DNA of 58,494 bases. Origin: Clostridia bacterium UC5.1-1D2. GTDB lineage: Bacteria; Bacillota; Clostridia; Lachnospirales; Lachnospiraceae. A model generated the notes under the pieces. It saw nothing but the letters and a program-made list of their open reading frames with translations. It ran no database searches and was not told the origin of the DNA. The translations under genes and the position numbers were made by a program. Each line of letters begins with the position of its first letter. Positions within the stretch are counted from its first letter, which is position 1. The DNA lies in NCBI GenBank assembly GCA_001304855.1, contig BBZN01000026.1, positions 1 through 58,494 on the forward strand, written 5' to 3'. Below, piece after piece: positions 1-8,409 of this stretch.

Positions 1-1
1 T

Positions 2-92
2 GGCGGATCGCTTTGGCGATATGATTCCTTACCGCCGCAGTGCGATCCTCGCGGAGCGTTTTTTATTTCATAGGACGAACTTTCCTATGAAA
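2..92. other. Hairpin-rich segment at window start
   Basis: No gene could be read in the first 212 bases. Positions 7-11/16-20 form a small perfect hairpin (ATCGC/GCGAT) inside an outer GGCGG/CCGCC pairing (2-6/32-36). Positions 66-74 and 84-92 form a perfect 9-bp inverted repeat (TTTCATAGG/CCTATGAAA). Neither side has a convincing T tract, so this is not a simple terminator. It could be part of an interspersed repeat or a structured RNA cut by the window edge. Confidence 0.4.
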
Positions 93-212
93 AAGGCGCC
101 CAGATTTCTGAGCGCATGAAATGAAGTCTTATTATTATGTAGGTGATTCTGCAATCTTGCTCAATGTCTCCTGAAATACAGAAGAACAGCTGATATTGAT
201 TACCCTTCTAAA

Positions 213-608
213 CTATTCGCCAGACCTCGTAAGGCTTGCGTCAAATGAAGCAAACATAAAACCTATTGCAACTGATATTACAATAGATTCAATTACTTGT
301 ACCCATAATAGCGCATTAATTTCTTGTTTAAAAATAGCGAAGTAAAAACTTATAAATGCTATTATCACCACTGATACACATGAAACCCGTTTTACGCTCT
401 CATTGTATTTTTCAGTCAAATTAAGCAACTTATTGATAAACAAGATTACTGCGGACAATCCAAGAGGAATATAAATATCTCCCATATTACTTAATGCCTG
501 ATACTTTGGTGAATTAAATTTACAAATTAAACCTATAATGAATATAATCATTCCAATACATAATACGATCAACCTCTCTTTTTTTAGCTTTTTCATCTTT
601 GCATCCAT
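213..608 (-). CDS. Small four-helix membrane protein, unknown function
   Basis: A protein of about 131 residues that I do not recognise. It has a basic, lysine-rich N-terminus followed by four hydrophobic stretches near residues 12-30, 47-65, 76-95 and 105-122, so it should sit in the cytoplasmic membrane. I chose the ATG at 608 because AGGAGA lies about 8 bases upstream; a frame-consistent ATG at 638 lacks such a site and overlaps a TATAAT-like -10 box (minus strand, 642-637). The gene is solitary, with a G tract (C on the plus strand) just beyond the promoter region. There are no catalytic motifs. Confidence 0.6.
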   Translation of the reverse strand: MDAKMKKLKKERLIVLCIGMIIFIIGLICKFNSPKYQALSNMGDIYIPLGLSAVILFINKLLNLTEKYNESVKRVSCVSVVIIAFISFYFAIFKQEINALLWVQVIESIVISVAIGFMFASFDASLTRSGE

Positions 609-664
609 CGTTTTAATTCTCCTTTTGTTTTTTTCCATTATATACCAAAACCCAAAAAAAGGAA

Positions 665-675
665 CCCCCCCCCCC
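665..675. repeat. Eleven-base poly-C tract
   Basis: Eleven consecutive C on the plus strand lie just upstream of the promoter of the minus-strand membrane protein gene. Such tracts slip during replication, but here the tract would lie at or beyond the -35 side, not inside the spacer or the frame. The rest of 676-1021 shows no convincing gene; it holds a short AT repeat (tataaac units near 820-835) and an imperfect hairpin near 953-983. Confidence 0.6.
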
Positions 676-1021
676 TCCGTATTATTATATCAATTCCGAA
701 GCTGACTAATAACCATCCGCAGCGGACACCGCCCCGCTGGTAAGAAAGTCATGGTTTATAAGGATTATTCCGACCGTTTAGAACACCGCATCTTACCGGC
801 AATCAACCATATAAACTATATAAACTATATAATAGTCGTGTAAAGGATATTAAAGGACTGCAAAAATATGGCCCGTGGTATCAGCCATGCTAAGTCATCT
901 GGGGAACGCCGGGGAGAATGTATCGCTTATTCGGAAAGATTTAGACATAAAAACCGGGGGAATAGACATTCATAAATCCCTCGGTTCCATATAACCTTTT
1001 CATTGGACGCGCCCTCTGCTT

Positions 1022-1165
1022 TTATTTCCCCCGCCCGCTCTCCATCCGCTCCAAAATCTTCTCTCTCTCGCCCGGCTCTGCTTCCGGCACCGCCTCATCG
1101 GGAATGTGATCCCTGGCCCATTCAAATTCTTTTAACAGTTCTTCATCCGTCTGTTTTTTTCCCAT
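1022..1165 (-). CDS. Small acidic hypothetical protein
   Basis: A 47-residue protein starting MGKKQTDEELLKEF, rich in Glu and predicted helical, with no membrane segment or known motif. The start at 1165 is chosen because AAGGAGGAGG lies just upstream; the longer reading from 1222 has no such site. It stands alone between a featureless stretch and the M15 peptidase gene. The function is unknown, and the good ribosome binding site is the main evidence that it is real. Confidence 0.5.
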   Translation of the reverse strand: MGKKQTDEELLKEFEWARDHIPDEAVPEAEPGEREKILERMESGRGK

Positions 1166-1269
1166 GTTTTCCCTCCTCCTTTTTAGCTGTTGATGTACCC
1201 TTGGAATCTCCCCTGCGTACATCCATTGTACAACAGAGGCTCAAAGAATTTCATGGTAAATAATGGTAA

Positions 1270-2016
1270 TTATAACAGCCAGATAGTATCCGGCTCATCC
1301 ACATACCAAATTTCCTGAGCCCCATTTTCCCTGCTGTGCCAGCAGGCCCCCTCCAAAGGCCCCTCCGGCGCAGGTTCAAAATAATACCAGTCCCCAGAAC
1401 CGTCCTCCGGGTCGCATACGCTGCCGTTCCACCGATGCCAGCTGGTACAGGCATAACCGTCCTTGTTAAACAGATACCAGTGATGGTTGATTATATGCCA
1501 CTCATTAAAGGGATAGGTACCGTCTTTTTTCCTGTACCACCAGCCGTTTAAATCCTTAATCCAGCCGATCCGCTCCTGGGACGTCCAGGTTTTCATAAAT
1601 GCCTGGGGATTGGGGTAGAGCTTTTTAATGCCGCTGGTGGAACTGCCCCAATCCGGCAATTGAAAGTGAGGATAATCCGCAATGGTTTTCCAGTTTCCGC
1701 CCCACTCCAGTCCCAGATTCACACCGATAGCGCCTGCCTTTTGAAAAAGTTCCCGGATTCATTGTACGCTCCGGCTCCGTCGTTCCGGTATATATCAAAT
1801 GCAGTTCCCCACTGATGGTAGGAACTGTAGGATATTCCCGGGGCATTGGTGACAATTCTCCCCGGCTTCGTCCTGCCCTGTGCATACAGGGCGTCCTGCT
1901 CCGCCGCAGTCCGCAGCGTCTCTCCTATCTTAATCTGCAGCCCCTGCCTGCCGCACTCCTCTATCAATCTGCCTGCCAAGAGCTGAAGCCTGATGGCATA
2001 ATGTGATGTCCTTCAT
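1270..2016 (-). CDS. M15-family L,D-peptidase with C-terminal wall-binding repeats
   Basis: Cell-wall hydrolase of the M15C/VanY-like class (phage endolysin type), expected to cut L-Ala-D-Glu or D-Ala links in peptidoglycan. The N-terminal part shows the zinc and acid motif SYHQWGTAFDIYRND, then LEWGG and DYPHFQL carrying the last zinc histidine. The C-terminal ~100 residues are Trp/Tyr-rich (DLNGWWYRKKDG, HHWYLFNKDG), like choline/wall-binding repeats. The start at 2016 follows AAGGAGGATTATC. Two single-base frame breaks, near 1988 and 1740, split the frame; restoring them gives a normal ~249-residue protein. The lack of a signal peptide fits a phage or prophage lysin. Confidence 0.8.
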
Positions 2017-2378
2017 GATAATCCTCCTTGTCCTTTTTATCATTATATGAAGGAAAACCTGTTATTGTCCCTGACCTTGCATTTACCGCAGCCCCAGGCT
2101 GCACCGCCCCGGTTCATTATCTCATCTTAATAATTAAAATATTTCTGTCGTTTTTTTATGTTTTGTATAAGCATCAAACAATCAAGGGATAAATATTATT
2201 TAAATTCCAGAATTTTCTATTGATTTTCTTCAATAATTGTGTCAAAATTTACTATTGTTATCCATTTCTTGCTGAACTGAATGATAATGCTTTTGTAATC
2301 TGCAATCTTTGAGTCTGACGGCTCAAATGATTAAACAGCCCAAGGCTTTTTAATAAATAAAAAAAAGAGGAGAATCTA
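2017..2378. other. AT-rich intergenic region
   Basis: No gene seen. A small hairpin (TTTGAG/CTCAAA, 2308-2327) lies about 50 bases before the next start codon. Several AT-rich -10-like hexamers occur, but no hexamer pair stands out. Confidence 0.4.
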
Positions 2379-2687
2379 ATGGTAACATTCAACAATCTAA
2401 GTGTAACTTACTTATCATCCACGGCAGCCTGCTTAGCAGACGGAATGAACGTCCCTAAACGTCAGGTTTATATTGAGCCTAAGGGAAACCACTATTCAAA
2501 TGGGGCGGCCACAGCAAATATGGCTTCCGCAATTAAAGGCATCGGTAATTTTCTTAAAAAGTCCGCCGTCCCTAAATTGACCGCAAAACCGGCCATACAG
2601 TCAGCATACAGGGCAGTGAACATGATTCTGCCAATACTCCGGCTATCCATGGAGCCTGCCGCATCAAACCGCTCTCCGGCTCTATAA
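2379..2687 (+). CDS. Hypothetical protein
   Basis: A possible 102-residue protein beginning MVTFNNLSVTYLSS. The main support is a strong AGAGGAGAATCTA site directly before the ATG. The first ~65 residues look protein-like (Gly/Ala-rich with a short amphipathic stretch), while the Pro/Ser/Arg end may be read in a wrong frame, given how often bases are missing here. No motif or membrane segment was recognised and no function can be given. Confidence 0.4.
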   Translation: MVTFNNLSVTYLSSTAACLADGMNVPKRQVYIEPKGNHYSNGAATANMASAIKGIGNFLKKSAVPKLTAKPAIQSAYRAVNMILPILRLSMEPAASNRSPAL

Positions 2688-2844
2688 TCTGCAATAAAAT
2701 GCTGCGGGGCAGCACACCTTGAAAACATATTAAATCCTACCTGAACAGTAAACAGGAGTGAGAGGACGCCCGCCCTGTGAATACAGGAGCAGGGGGGCCG
2801 GGAGAATGGCATCTCTATTTTCCCCCTCTCAAACATTACCGTGT

Positions 2845-2901
2845 TATAATAAACAAGGTAGCGATTAACGCAGTAGAAACAGCACGATTAACGCAGCTAC
2901 C
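2845..2901 (+). promoter_or_regulatory. Candidate -10 box plus repeat operator upstream of the Rha gene
   Basis: TATAAT at 2845-2850 is followed seven bases later by an inverted repeat GGTAGC (2857-2862)/GCTACC (2896-2901). It encloses two copies of CGATTAACGCAG (2862-2873 and 2885-2896). A repeat cluster at the expected start of transcription looks like an operator. No good -35 hexamer is visible, so an activator may be needed. The remaining 2688-3117 has no gene; CATCTGCA occurs twice near 2992 and 3049. Confidence 0.4.
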
Positions 2902-3117
2902 GGTTAAATTAATAAGCCGATATGCAGATAATAACCTGAGCTAAATTCCAACAAGTCAATATAAGTCAGAAGGGGATTGAAATTCAGCATACATCTGCAG
3001 GTAAGTGTATCTGCTCCCCCTGAACAATATATATGAGTGCTTAAGTACATCTGCAAAAGGATGCGTCCTCAGTAAACCATCGCTTTTGCGGTTAATCGGG
3101 CGGGAAAGGATTGCATC

Positions 3118-3781
3118 ATGAGAGATCTAAAGACAATCGGGCAAGCTCTGGATAGCCGTGAAGTAGCTGAAATGGTAGGAAAATCACACAGTGAGTTATT
3201 AAAGGACATCCGAAGATATATCGGACAATTTACCGAGGGTGCCCTTTCATACGATGAGTTTTTCCAGGAAAACAAATACACAGACGCCAGAGGAGCAGCA
3301 CGCCCATGCTATCAAATCACCAGGAAGGGATGTGAATTTATTGCTCATAAACTGACAGGGACAAAGGGAACTGTTTTTACATTCAAATATATAAATTCTT
3401 TTTGCCTTATGCAGGATTACCTTTTACATTCTGAGAATAAACCTGATTTGCCGTGGTTTATCCGAAAGTTCCGGGGCAGTTATATTGTTTTGGAGCGTGA
3501 CTTTATCACGATTACAGGTGTAGATATCAGAAAGCACCAACTGTTTTACAGCGTTGAGCATTTCAAAAGCGGTTTAGACTTTAACAGCTGGGGCTGGAAA
3601 TGTGACAACGAAACCTTCCTGAAAACGTATGGCTTTGAATATGGGCCGGCCCATCTATGACATATTTCTATCCCAGGGGGTCCTGAAGGCTCTTGCACTT
3701 CTCAGCAATGACAGCCGGACGGAAATGATTCACGGCTCATACAAGATATTTATGGACGGGCTTAAAATGCTTACATTCTGA
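3118..3781 (+). CDS. Phage Rha-family regulatory protein
   Basis: The N-terminal ~90 residues match the phage pRha module: LDSREVAEMVGKSHSELLKD, an HTH-like segment that in the family regulates prophage or host genes, then YQITRKGCEFIAHKLTG. The second half (from about residue 110) is a separate domain I cannot name. The start at 3118 follows AAAGGATTGCATC. One extra G near 3645 ends the frame early at 3660; removing it continues the protein through FLSQGVLKALALL to the stop at 3781, about 220 residues. It implies prophage ancestry for this stretch. Confidence 0.75.
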
Positions 3782-3840
3782 AGCATCACTTACCTGAGGC
3801 CGGCATATAGTATTATCAAATACGATTTCGAGGTGCTGCT

Positions 3841-4095
3841 ATGCCTGGCAGCTGGTCTTATCAGCCCTATCTTACACCTTATGATTCATTTATTTTTTAT
3901 AACGCCATTGGTAAACATGAAGATTACTTTTATACACCCGTAGCCGTAGCGAAACAGATTGTCAACGGAACTAATTACAGATTTATATGCATTGCTGAAC
4001 CACAACAGGAAAACCTTAGTGCGCATTTCGCGGTTGCAGACATTTACAAGCCCATTTCAGGAGAACCTTATGTGACCAATATTACCGTATTGTAG
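3841..4095 (+). CDS. Small cystatin-like protein
   Basis: An 84-residue protein with a GAGGTG site before its ATG. Residues 39-43 (QIVNG, in AKQIVNGTNYRF) match the QxVxG inhibitory loop of cystatins, and the pattern after it (alternating hydrophobic strands ending in EPYVTNITVL) suits the cystatin beta sheet. No signal peptide is visible. In eukaryotes this fold inhibits papain-type cysteine proteases; whether the bacterial protein does so is inference only. It may form an operon with the small gene 57 bases downstream. Confidence 0.5.
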   Translation: MPGSWSYQPYLTPYDSFIFYNAIGKHEDYFYTPVAVAKQIVNGTNYRFICIAEPQQENLSAHFAVADIYKPISGEPYVTNITVL

Positions 4096-4151
4096 GTTAC
4101 CGTTCTCAAAACCTGCCTGAAATCCGTTTTCGTTATGGGAGGTGAGACACT

Positions 4152-4328
4152 ATGCAGTCCTGTGAATTAGCAATTTCCATATCAACGCTGGCATGTTGTG
4201 TTGCCGAAGGCAAAAATCCTGAAGAGATCGCCCTCATCAGTTCTGTCTTTATGCAGCTAGGCGATACTTTGGCTACAATCGCTGCGCATCAGGCCCTCTG
4301 TTCATCCAAGGATACTGAAAACAAATAA
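4152..4328 (+). CDS. Small DUF6774-like protein
   Basis: A 58-residue protein with an excellent GGGAGGTGAG site. It begins MQSCELAISISTLACCVAEG and continues with FMQLGDTLATIAAHQA. The pattern of an early Cys, a short helix, an acidic turn and an MQLGDTL helix is typical of small proteins of Lachnospiraceae assigned to DUF6774, whose role is unknown. Four cysteines are present and there is no signal sequence. Its stop codon lies in the loop of a strong hairpin. Confidence 0.55.
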   Translation: MQSCELAISISTLACCVAEGKNPEEIALISSVFMQLGDTLATIAAHQALCSSKDTENK

Positions 4329-4340
4329 TTCAGTATCCTT
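4308..4340. terminator. Perfect 12-bp hairpin
   Basis: AAGGATACTGAA (4308-4319) pairs exactly with TTCAGTATCCTT (4329-4340) around the stop codon of the small gene. It sits between convergent genes and could end transcription from both sides, though T tracts are poor. Confidence 0.65.
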
Positions 4341-4351
4341 GCTGAATTCGT

Positions 4352-4721
4352 CTAAAACGGTTCTATCCTATATTGTTCTTCCCATACTCCCGGCGGTTCC
4401 GTCACCTCATTCTTCCTGTACTCAAACACTGCTTTATAAAATTCTTTGCCGCTGTCCACATCGTGTTTATTGTGGTACAGCCAAATAGTTAATCTGTCCG
4501 GGGTCCCATTCATCTTATTATATTGCTCCACCCCCTTTTTAACTGTATTTTTCACGTTCCACGGCTTATAGACAATAACATGCAAATCTGTTTCTCTGAA
4601 ATCCGCGCCATCGCTGGAGAATATCTTGTAGACCCTGTATTCCGGAATGGTGGTATAATATATCCCTGAAATCAGTGCAATAAGCAATAGCGCCAGCGCA
4701 ATAAAATTTTTTCTTCCTCAT
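4352..4721 (-). CDS. Membrane-anchored hypothetical protein
   Basis: About 122 residues: a short basic start, one hydrophobic helix (ALALLLIALISGIYYTT), then an exported domain of ~95 residues with no recognised motif, ending EEQYRIEPF. The start at 4721 follows AGGGAGGG. An extra A in the run of As near 4710 breaks the frame just after the start; without it the leader reads MRKKNFIALALLLIALISG. Most likely it is a protein facing the outside of the membrane. The function is unknown. Confidence 0.5.
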
Positions 4722-4806
4722 AGTCATCCCTCCCTATATAGAGAACGGTAAGGATTAATACAATCCCCGCTCCATTGTCAATATAATTGTTAAATTTGGA
4801 ACTTTT

Positions 4807-4823
4807 AGACACTCACAGTGTCT
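4807..4823. promoter_or_regulatory. Palindromic operator upstream of the XRE gene
   Basis: AGACACT-CAC-AGTGTCT is a perfect 7-3-7 inverted repeat about 50 bases before the XRE start codon. This is the usual place for an autoregulatory site of a small HTH repressor. Confidence 0.55.
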
Positions 4824-4871
4824 ATCTGCCCCTTACAATGATACAAGATGTAGTATGAAAGGAGATTTGTG

Positions 4872-5210
4872 GTGGTTTACGATTTTGGTTACAGACTAAA
4901 AGAACTGCGCGAAAGCAGAAATCTGTCTCAGGCGCAGGTTGCTTCCCATTTAAATGTCACTCGTTCGGCCATCAGCAACTATGAGGGTAATATTTCTAAT
5001 CCTTCCACCGAACTTTTATCCAGGCTTGCTATCTTATACCATACCACCACAGATTACCTCCTTGGGCTTGACAACCGCAGGGTAATTGTGCTGGACGGTC
5101 TGGAACCGGATCAGGAAAAAGCAATCGAGGATATTGTGGAAATTTTAAAAATGCAGTTTATGAACCTGGAGCAAAAAACCAGGTTTGACAAGCCAAAAAA
5201 CGGAAAATAG
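4872..5210 (+). CDS. XRE-family transcriptional regulator
   Basis: About 112 residues. Residues ~6-60 form a Cro/C1-type HTH: LRESRNLSQAQVASHLNVTR with the recognition part TRSAISNYEGN, then STELLSRLAILYHTTTDYLLGL. The C-terminal ~45 residues are a charged helix, probably for dimerisation. Both GTG at 4869 and GTG at 4872 are possible; 4872 gives the better 7-base spacing from AAGGAG. A perfect palindrome upstream suggests autoregulation, and its terminator follows directly. It belongs to the accessory stretch with the Rha protein, so it could be a prophage-type repressor, but nothing fixes its targets. Confidence 0.85.
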   Translation: MVYDFGYRLKELRESRNLSQAQVASHLNVTRSAISNYEGNISNPSTELLSRLAILYHTTTDYLLGLDNRRVIVLDGLEPDQEKAIEDIVEILKMQFMNLEQKTRFDKPKNGK

Positions 5211-5240
5211 GGAGTAGGTCATCTTGGCCTAATCCCTATT
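5206..5240. terminator. Terminator between the XRE gene and the histidine kinase gene
   Basis: AATAGGGAGTAGG pairs with CCTAATCCCTATT with one mismatch. It overlaps the XRE stop codon and lies between two convergent genes. Confidence 0.65.
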
Positions 5241-5316
5241 GGAACTGAGTATAATACCACAATCTGCTGCATAATTTATTATTTATGTGGACATTGTGGA
5301 AAAACATGGCAACTCT

Positions 5317-6533
5317 TTAGCGTTTTCTCACAATCACCCAAAAACAGTTCATTCCATCCCGGTACTCCACTCCAATCCTGGCTCTGTGGCTGCGGGCCGC
5401 TTCCGATGCAATGGCGAGCCCCAGGCCATAACCGCTGCTGCGGCTTCTGGCGCTGTCGTCCCTGTAAAATCTTCGGAATATGACGCCGCGTTTATCCTCG
5501 GGAATGGGCTCTCCCTGGCTGTTTATCCACAATCTTGCCCTGCGCCTTCCCATGGACTCCAGCTTTACTTCCGCTCTTCCCCTGGGCGCCGTATATTTCA
5601 CTGCATTGTCTGCCAGAGCTTTTATCATCTGCCCATCTGCGCCGGATTTCCCATCATCTCCACGCCCTCCTCTATCTTGTACTCCAACTCTTTTTCCGCC
5701 TGGTAAAAGACAGGTTCAAAGGTCAGGATTTTCTCCATAACCAGGTCGCTGAAGCTGAAACGCCTGAAATCCTTCTTTTTGGAAATGCCGCCGTCATTCT
5801 TTGCCAGCAGCAGCAGGCTTTCCACCAGGGAACGCATCTCCCTGCACTCCTGGTTCACATGTTCCAGCCATTTATCCGTCTCCGCCGAAATACCTGCATA
5901 TTTCTGCTGCAGCAGCTCCGCATTGGCCGTAATGACCGTGAGAGGAGTCTTAAGCTCATGGGAAGCGTCCGCCACAAATTGTTTCTGCATTCGTATGGAT
6001 TCCTCCACCGGCTTTACAGCCCACCTGGAGAAAATATAGGAGAGCGCAAAGAACCCCAGCCAGATACCCCCGCAGGCCAGGCTGCCGTAAGCGATTACCC
6101 CGCTGTTGAGAGCGTCCTCATAGGAGGTGTCGGCAAAGGCAATCATATGTCCGGCCGGCCGGCTCACCCTCAGATATCTCAGGTGATAGCCCTCCAGAAT
6201 CCCCATAGCCTCCTCCCCCTCCATACCCAGGGCCGCCATCTGCTCTAAAAACTCCTGCCCCAGCAGGGAAGCGTACTCCACCTCCTCCGCCGTCACCATG
6301 CCGTCGTCACCCACAAGAATGGAAAAATAGGGGAGCTGTCCCTGGGACAAGGCGCCGAATATCATGGGATGTTCCTCCCTGGCCGCCACCTGTGACAGAG
6401 CCAGGCTGCTCTGGCTGCTGATCTTCTGCTTTACCACATAGGTTACGGCACAGAAGGTCAGACCGATGACAGCAGTGACCACCAGCATATTGTACAGAAT
6501 AAATTTAAAACGCAGTCTGCTTATCTCCTTCAT
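5317..6533 (-). CDS. Sensor histidine kinase
   Basis: About 405 residues. Two membrane helices (near residues 8-30 and 150-170) flank an extracellular sensor of ~115 residues. Then follow the HisKA box with the phosphorylated His (VADASHELKTPLTVI), the N box (ALADNAVKYT) and the G box (SSGYGLGLAIA), so all catalytic parts are present. One missing base near 5630, just before the N box, splits the frame. The start at 6533 overlaps the end of the response regulator gene by four bases, so the two are translationally coupled. It probably senses envelope stress for the neighbouring ABC operon (inference from position). Confidence 0.85.
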
Positions 6534-7218
6534 GCCGGCTCACCTCCCCCCTTCTTTTCCACCATGCGGTATCCCAGTTTGCGGATGGTGACAATGGAAA
6601 CATCCGCCTTTAGAAATTCCAGCTTCTTTCTCAAAAACGATATGTATATTTCCACGTTGTTATCCACGGCCTCCCCGTCATTTCCCCAGACCCTGGACAG
6701 CAGGGTTTCCTTGGATACCACCATATCCCGGTTTATCATGAGTATCCGCAGGATATCGTATTCCTTCTTTCCAAGCTGTATGCTCTTTCCCGGCCCTCCC
6801 AGAGTATAATCGGCCTGGCTCAGGGACAGGTTCCCAAATTCCAGACAGTCGGGAATTATGTCTCCCCTGCGCCTGGTGACGGTTTCATCACAGCCAGCAG
6901 CTCCTGCATATCAAATGGCTTTGTAAGATAATAGTCGGCTCCGCTCTCCAGGCCCAGAACACGGTCCTCTATCTCGCTTTTTGCCGTCAGAATTATGACA
7001 GGAGCTGAACAGCCCTTCTTCCTGGCTTCCTTTAAAAGAGCGATCCCATCCATTCCCGGCAGCATCAAATCCAGAACCGCAGCATCGTAACCGCCGTCCA
7101 CAAGGAGGCAGCAGCCTGTATCCCCGTCTCCGCAGATGTCACAGTCATACCAGCGCTTCAATATATCGCGGATGGATTCCGCCAGACGCTTGTTATCTTC
7201 CACAATTAAAACCCGCAT
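6530..7218 (-). CDS. OmpR-family response regulator
   Basis: The receiver domain starts MRVLIVEDN, with the phosphorylated Asp in VLDLMLPGMDG and the conserved Lys in YLTKPFD. The C-terminal winged-helix domain shows VSKETLLSRVWG and the TIRKLGYRM wing. A missing A near 6880 breaks the frame in the linker. The start at 7218 is chosen for AGGAGAGGAGACAGGGACC upstream. Transcribed with the kinase. OmpR-type regulators bind direct repeats spaced 11 bases; just such a repeat lies at 10752-10770 before the adjacent ABC operon, making that operon the likely target. Confidence 0.88.
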
Positions 7219-7248
7219 GGTCCCTGTCTCCTCTCCTGTGGCGGCAGT

Positions 7249-7350
7249 CAAAACAAAGATTAAAAATCCGCCTGTACTCTTTCAAACACAGTTTTAATGT
7301 CCCCTATCCTCCGGCGCCAAAACAAAGATTAAAAAATCCACCTGTATTCT
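7249..7350. repeat. Two long direct repeats upstream of the response regulator
   Basis: CAAAACAAAGATTAAAAA followed by TCC(G/A)CCTGTA(C/T)TCT occurs at 7249-7280 and again at 7318-7350, 69 bases apart, with three differences including one extra A. They lie in the leader of the regulator-kinase operon. They could be binding sites or the mark of a small duplication. A separate palindrome (TCTGAATTTTCAGA, 7422-7435) follows the permease gene. Confidence 0.6.
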
Positions 7351-7441
7351 CCCTCAATTCCCCAGGAAATGCAAGAGATGTCCGGTGGATTTAACATATA
7401 ATTCACAAAACAGAGCTTTTATCTGAATTTTCAGACACGCT

Positions 7442-8378
7442 CTAGCGGCTCCGGATCTCCCTCCTCATGAAGCTGATATAGGAAACTGCAAACACGATGG
7501 CCGTCAGGGCCAGAAGCCCCGTAAGGTGAGGCCATACCAGCAGCAGGCTCTGGCCCAGGGACAGGTATCCGCTTACAGCGCCTGAAAGCTGCTGGGGCAG
7601 AATAATGTTGGTGGAACGCACAGAGGGGTTCATGATGGTGGAGACCGCCTCACTGTACAGATAGTAGGGCGAAAGCCGGTTTAAGTTCATCTGGCAGTTG
7701 TAATTGGCCAGTATCTCCCTACCGTGGATGTCCGGCCCACAGGATAAACCGCATTCGCCGCAATACCCGCCACCAGCGTCATAAAAAGAGAAAAGAAAAT
7801 CCACAGCGCAATTCCAAGCATAGCCGAGGTAGCCACATGACGGCACAGGACGGAAAAGAGGATGGACAGCGCCAGCCAAAAGCATATATATACGGAAGTA
7901 AACAGCAGAAACACGAAGATTCTCCCCACCTCCTGGGCTGCAGGCGGAATCCCTGCCGCCAGCAGGCCCACGCTCCCGCCAAAAGGCCCATGGCAAAGAC
8001 CATCATAAATATGACGGCGGCTCCTGCCAGGAACTTTCCGTTGATGACCGTATCCCTGTAGATGGGCTGGGACACCAGACGGTTCAGCGTCCCCTCTGAG
8101 CGCTCACTGTTAATGGCGTCAAACCCCAGGGTGAGGCCCACGAATGGCCCAAGCAGGGCGATAAACGTGGTAAAGGAGGGGATAGAATTTCCTCCCAGGG
8201 TAAAAAGCTTCAGGAACACATAACCTGTATCCGAGGCCGCCCCATCGGAAAGACCGGACAGAGATCCATAGATACCGGCGCAGCTGGTCAGCACAATAAG
8301 CCCAAGCACAATAAGAAACCGCTTGCTGTGAATGTGGTCCGACATTTCCTTCCGGTACAAAGCCTCCATAGCTCCCAT
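7442..8378 (-). CDS. ABC-2 type transporter permease
   Basis: About 312 residues with six probable membrane helices. It begins MGAMEALYRKEMSDHIHSKRF, a typical cytoplasmic start of ABC-2 permeases, and keeps the conserved loop FDAINSERSEGTLNRLVSQP. Frames are broken near 7965 and 7735. The start is uncertain: ATG 8378 has a modest site, and an upstream GTG with AAAGGGGG might be used if another base is missing. It partners the ATPase encoded directly upstream and the NEW3 protein. The substrate is unknown; family members export peptides, antibiotics or polysaccharides. Confidence 0.8.
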
Positions 8379-8409
8379 GCCCCGCCGGGCACAGGTTTCC
8401 CCCTTTCTC

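Noticed and set aside
2492..2836. Minus-strand protein of 114 residues
   Set aside because: No ribosome site, opposite to a better start, and composition like a shadow frame.
5317..6533. Two separate proteins, a sensor and a stand-alone ATPase
   Set aside because: The break falls inside the continuous GNPAQM...QMIKALADNA segment of one histidine kinase.
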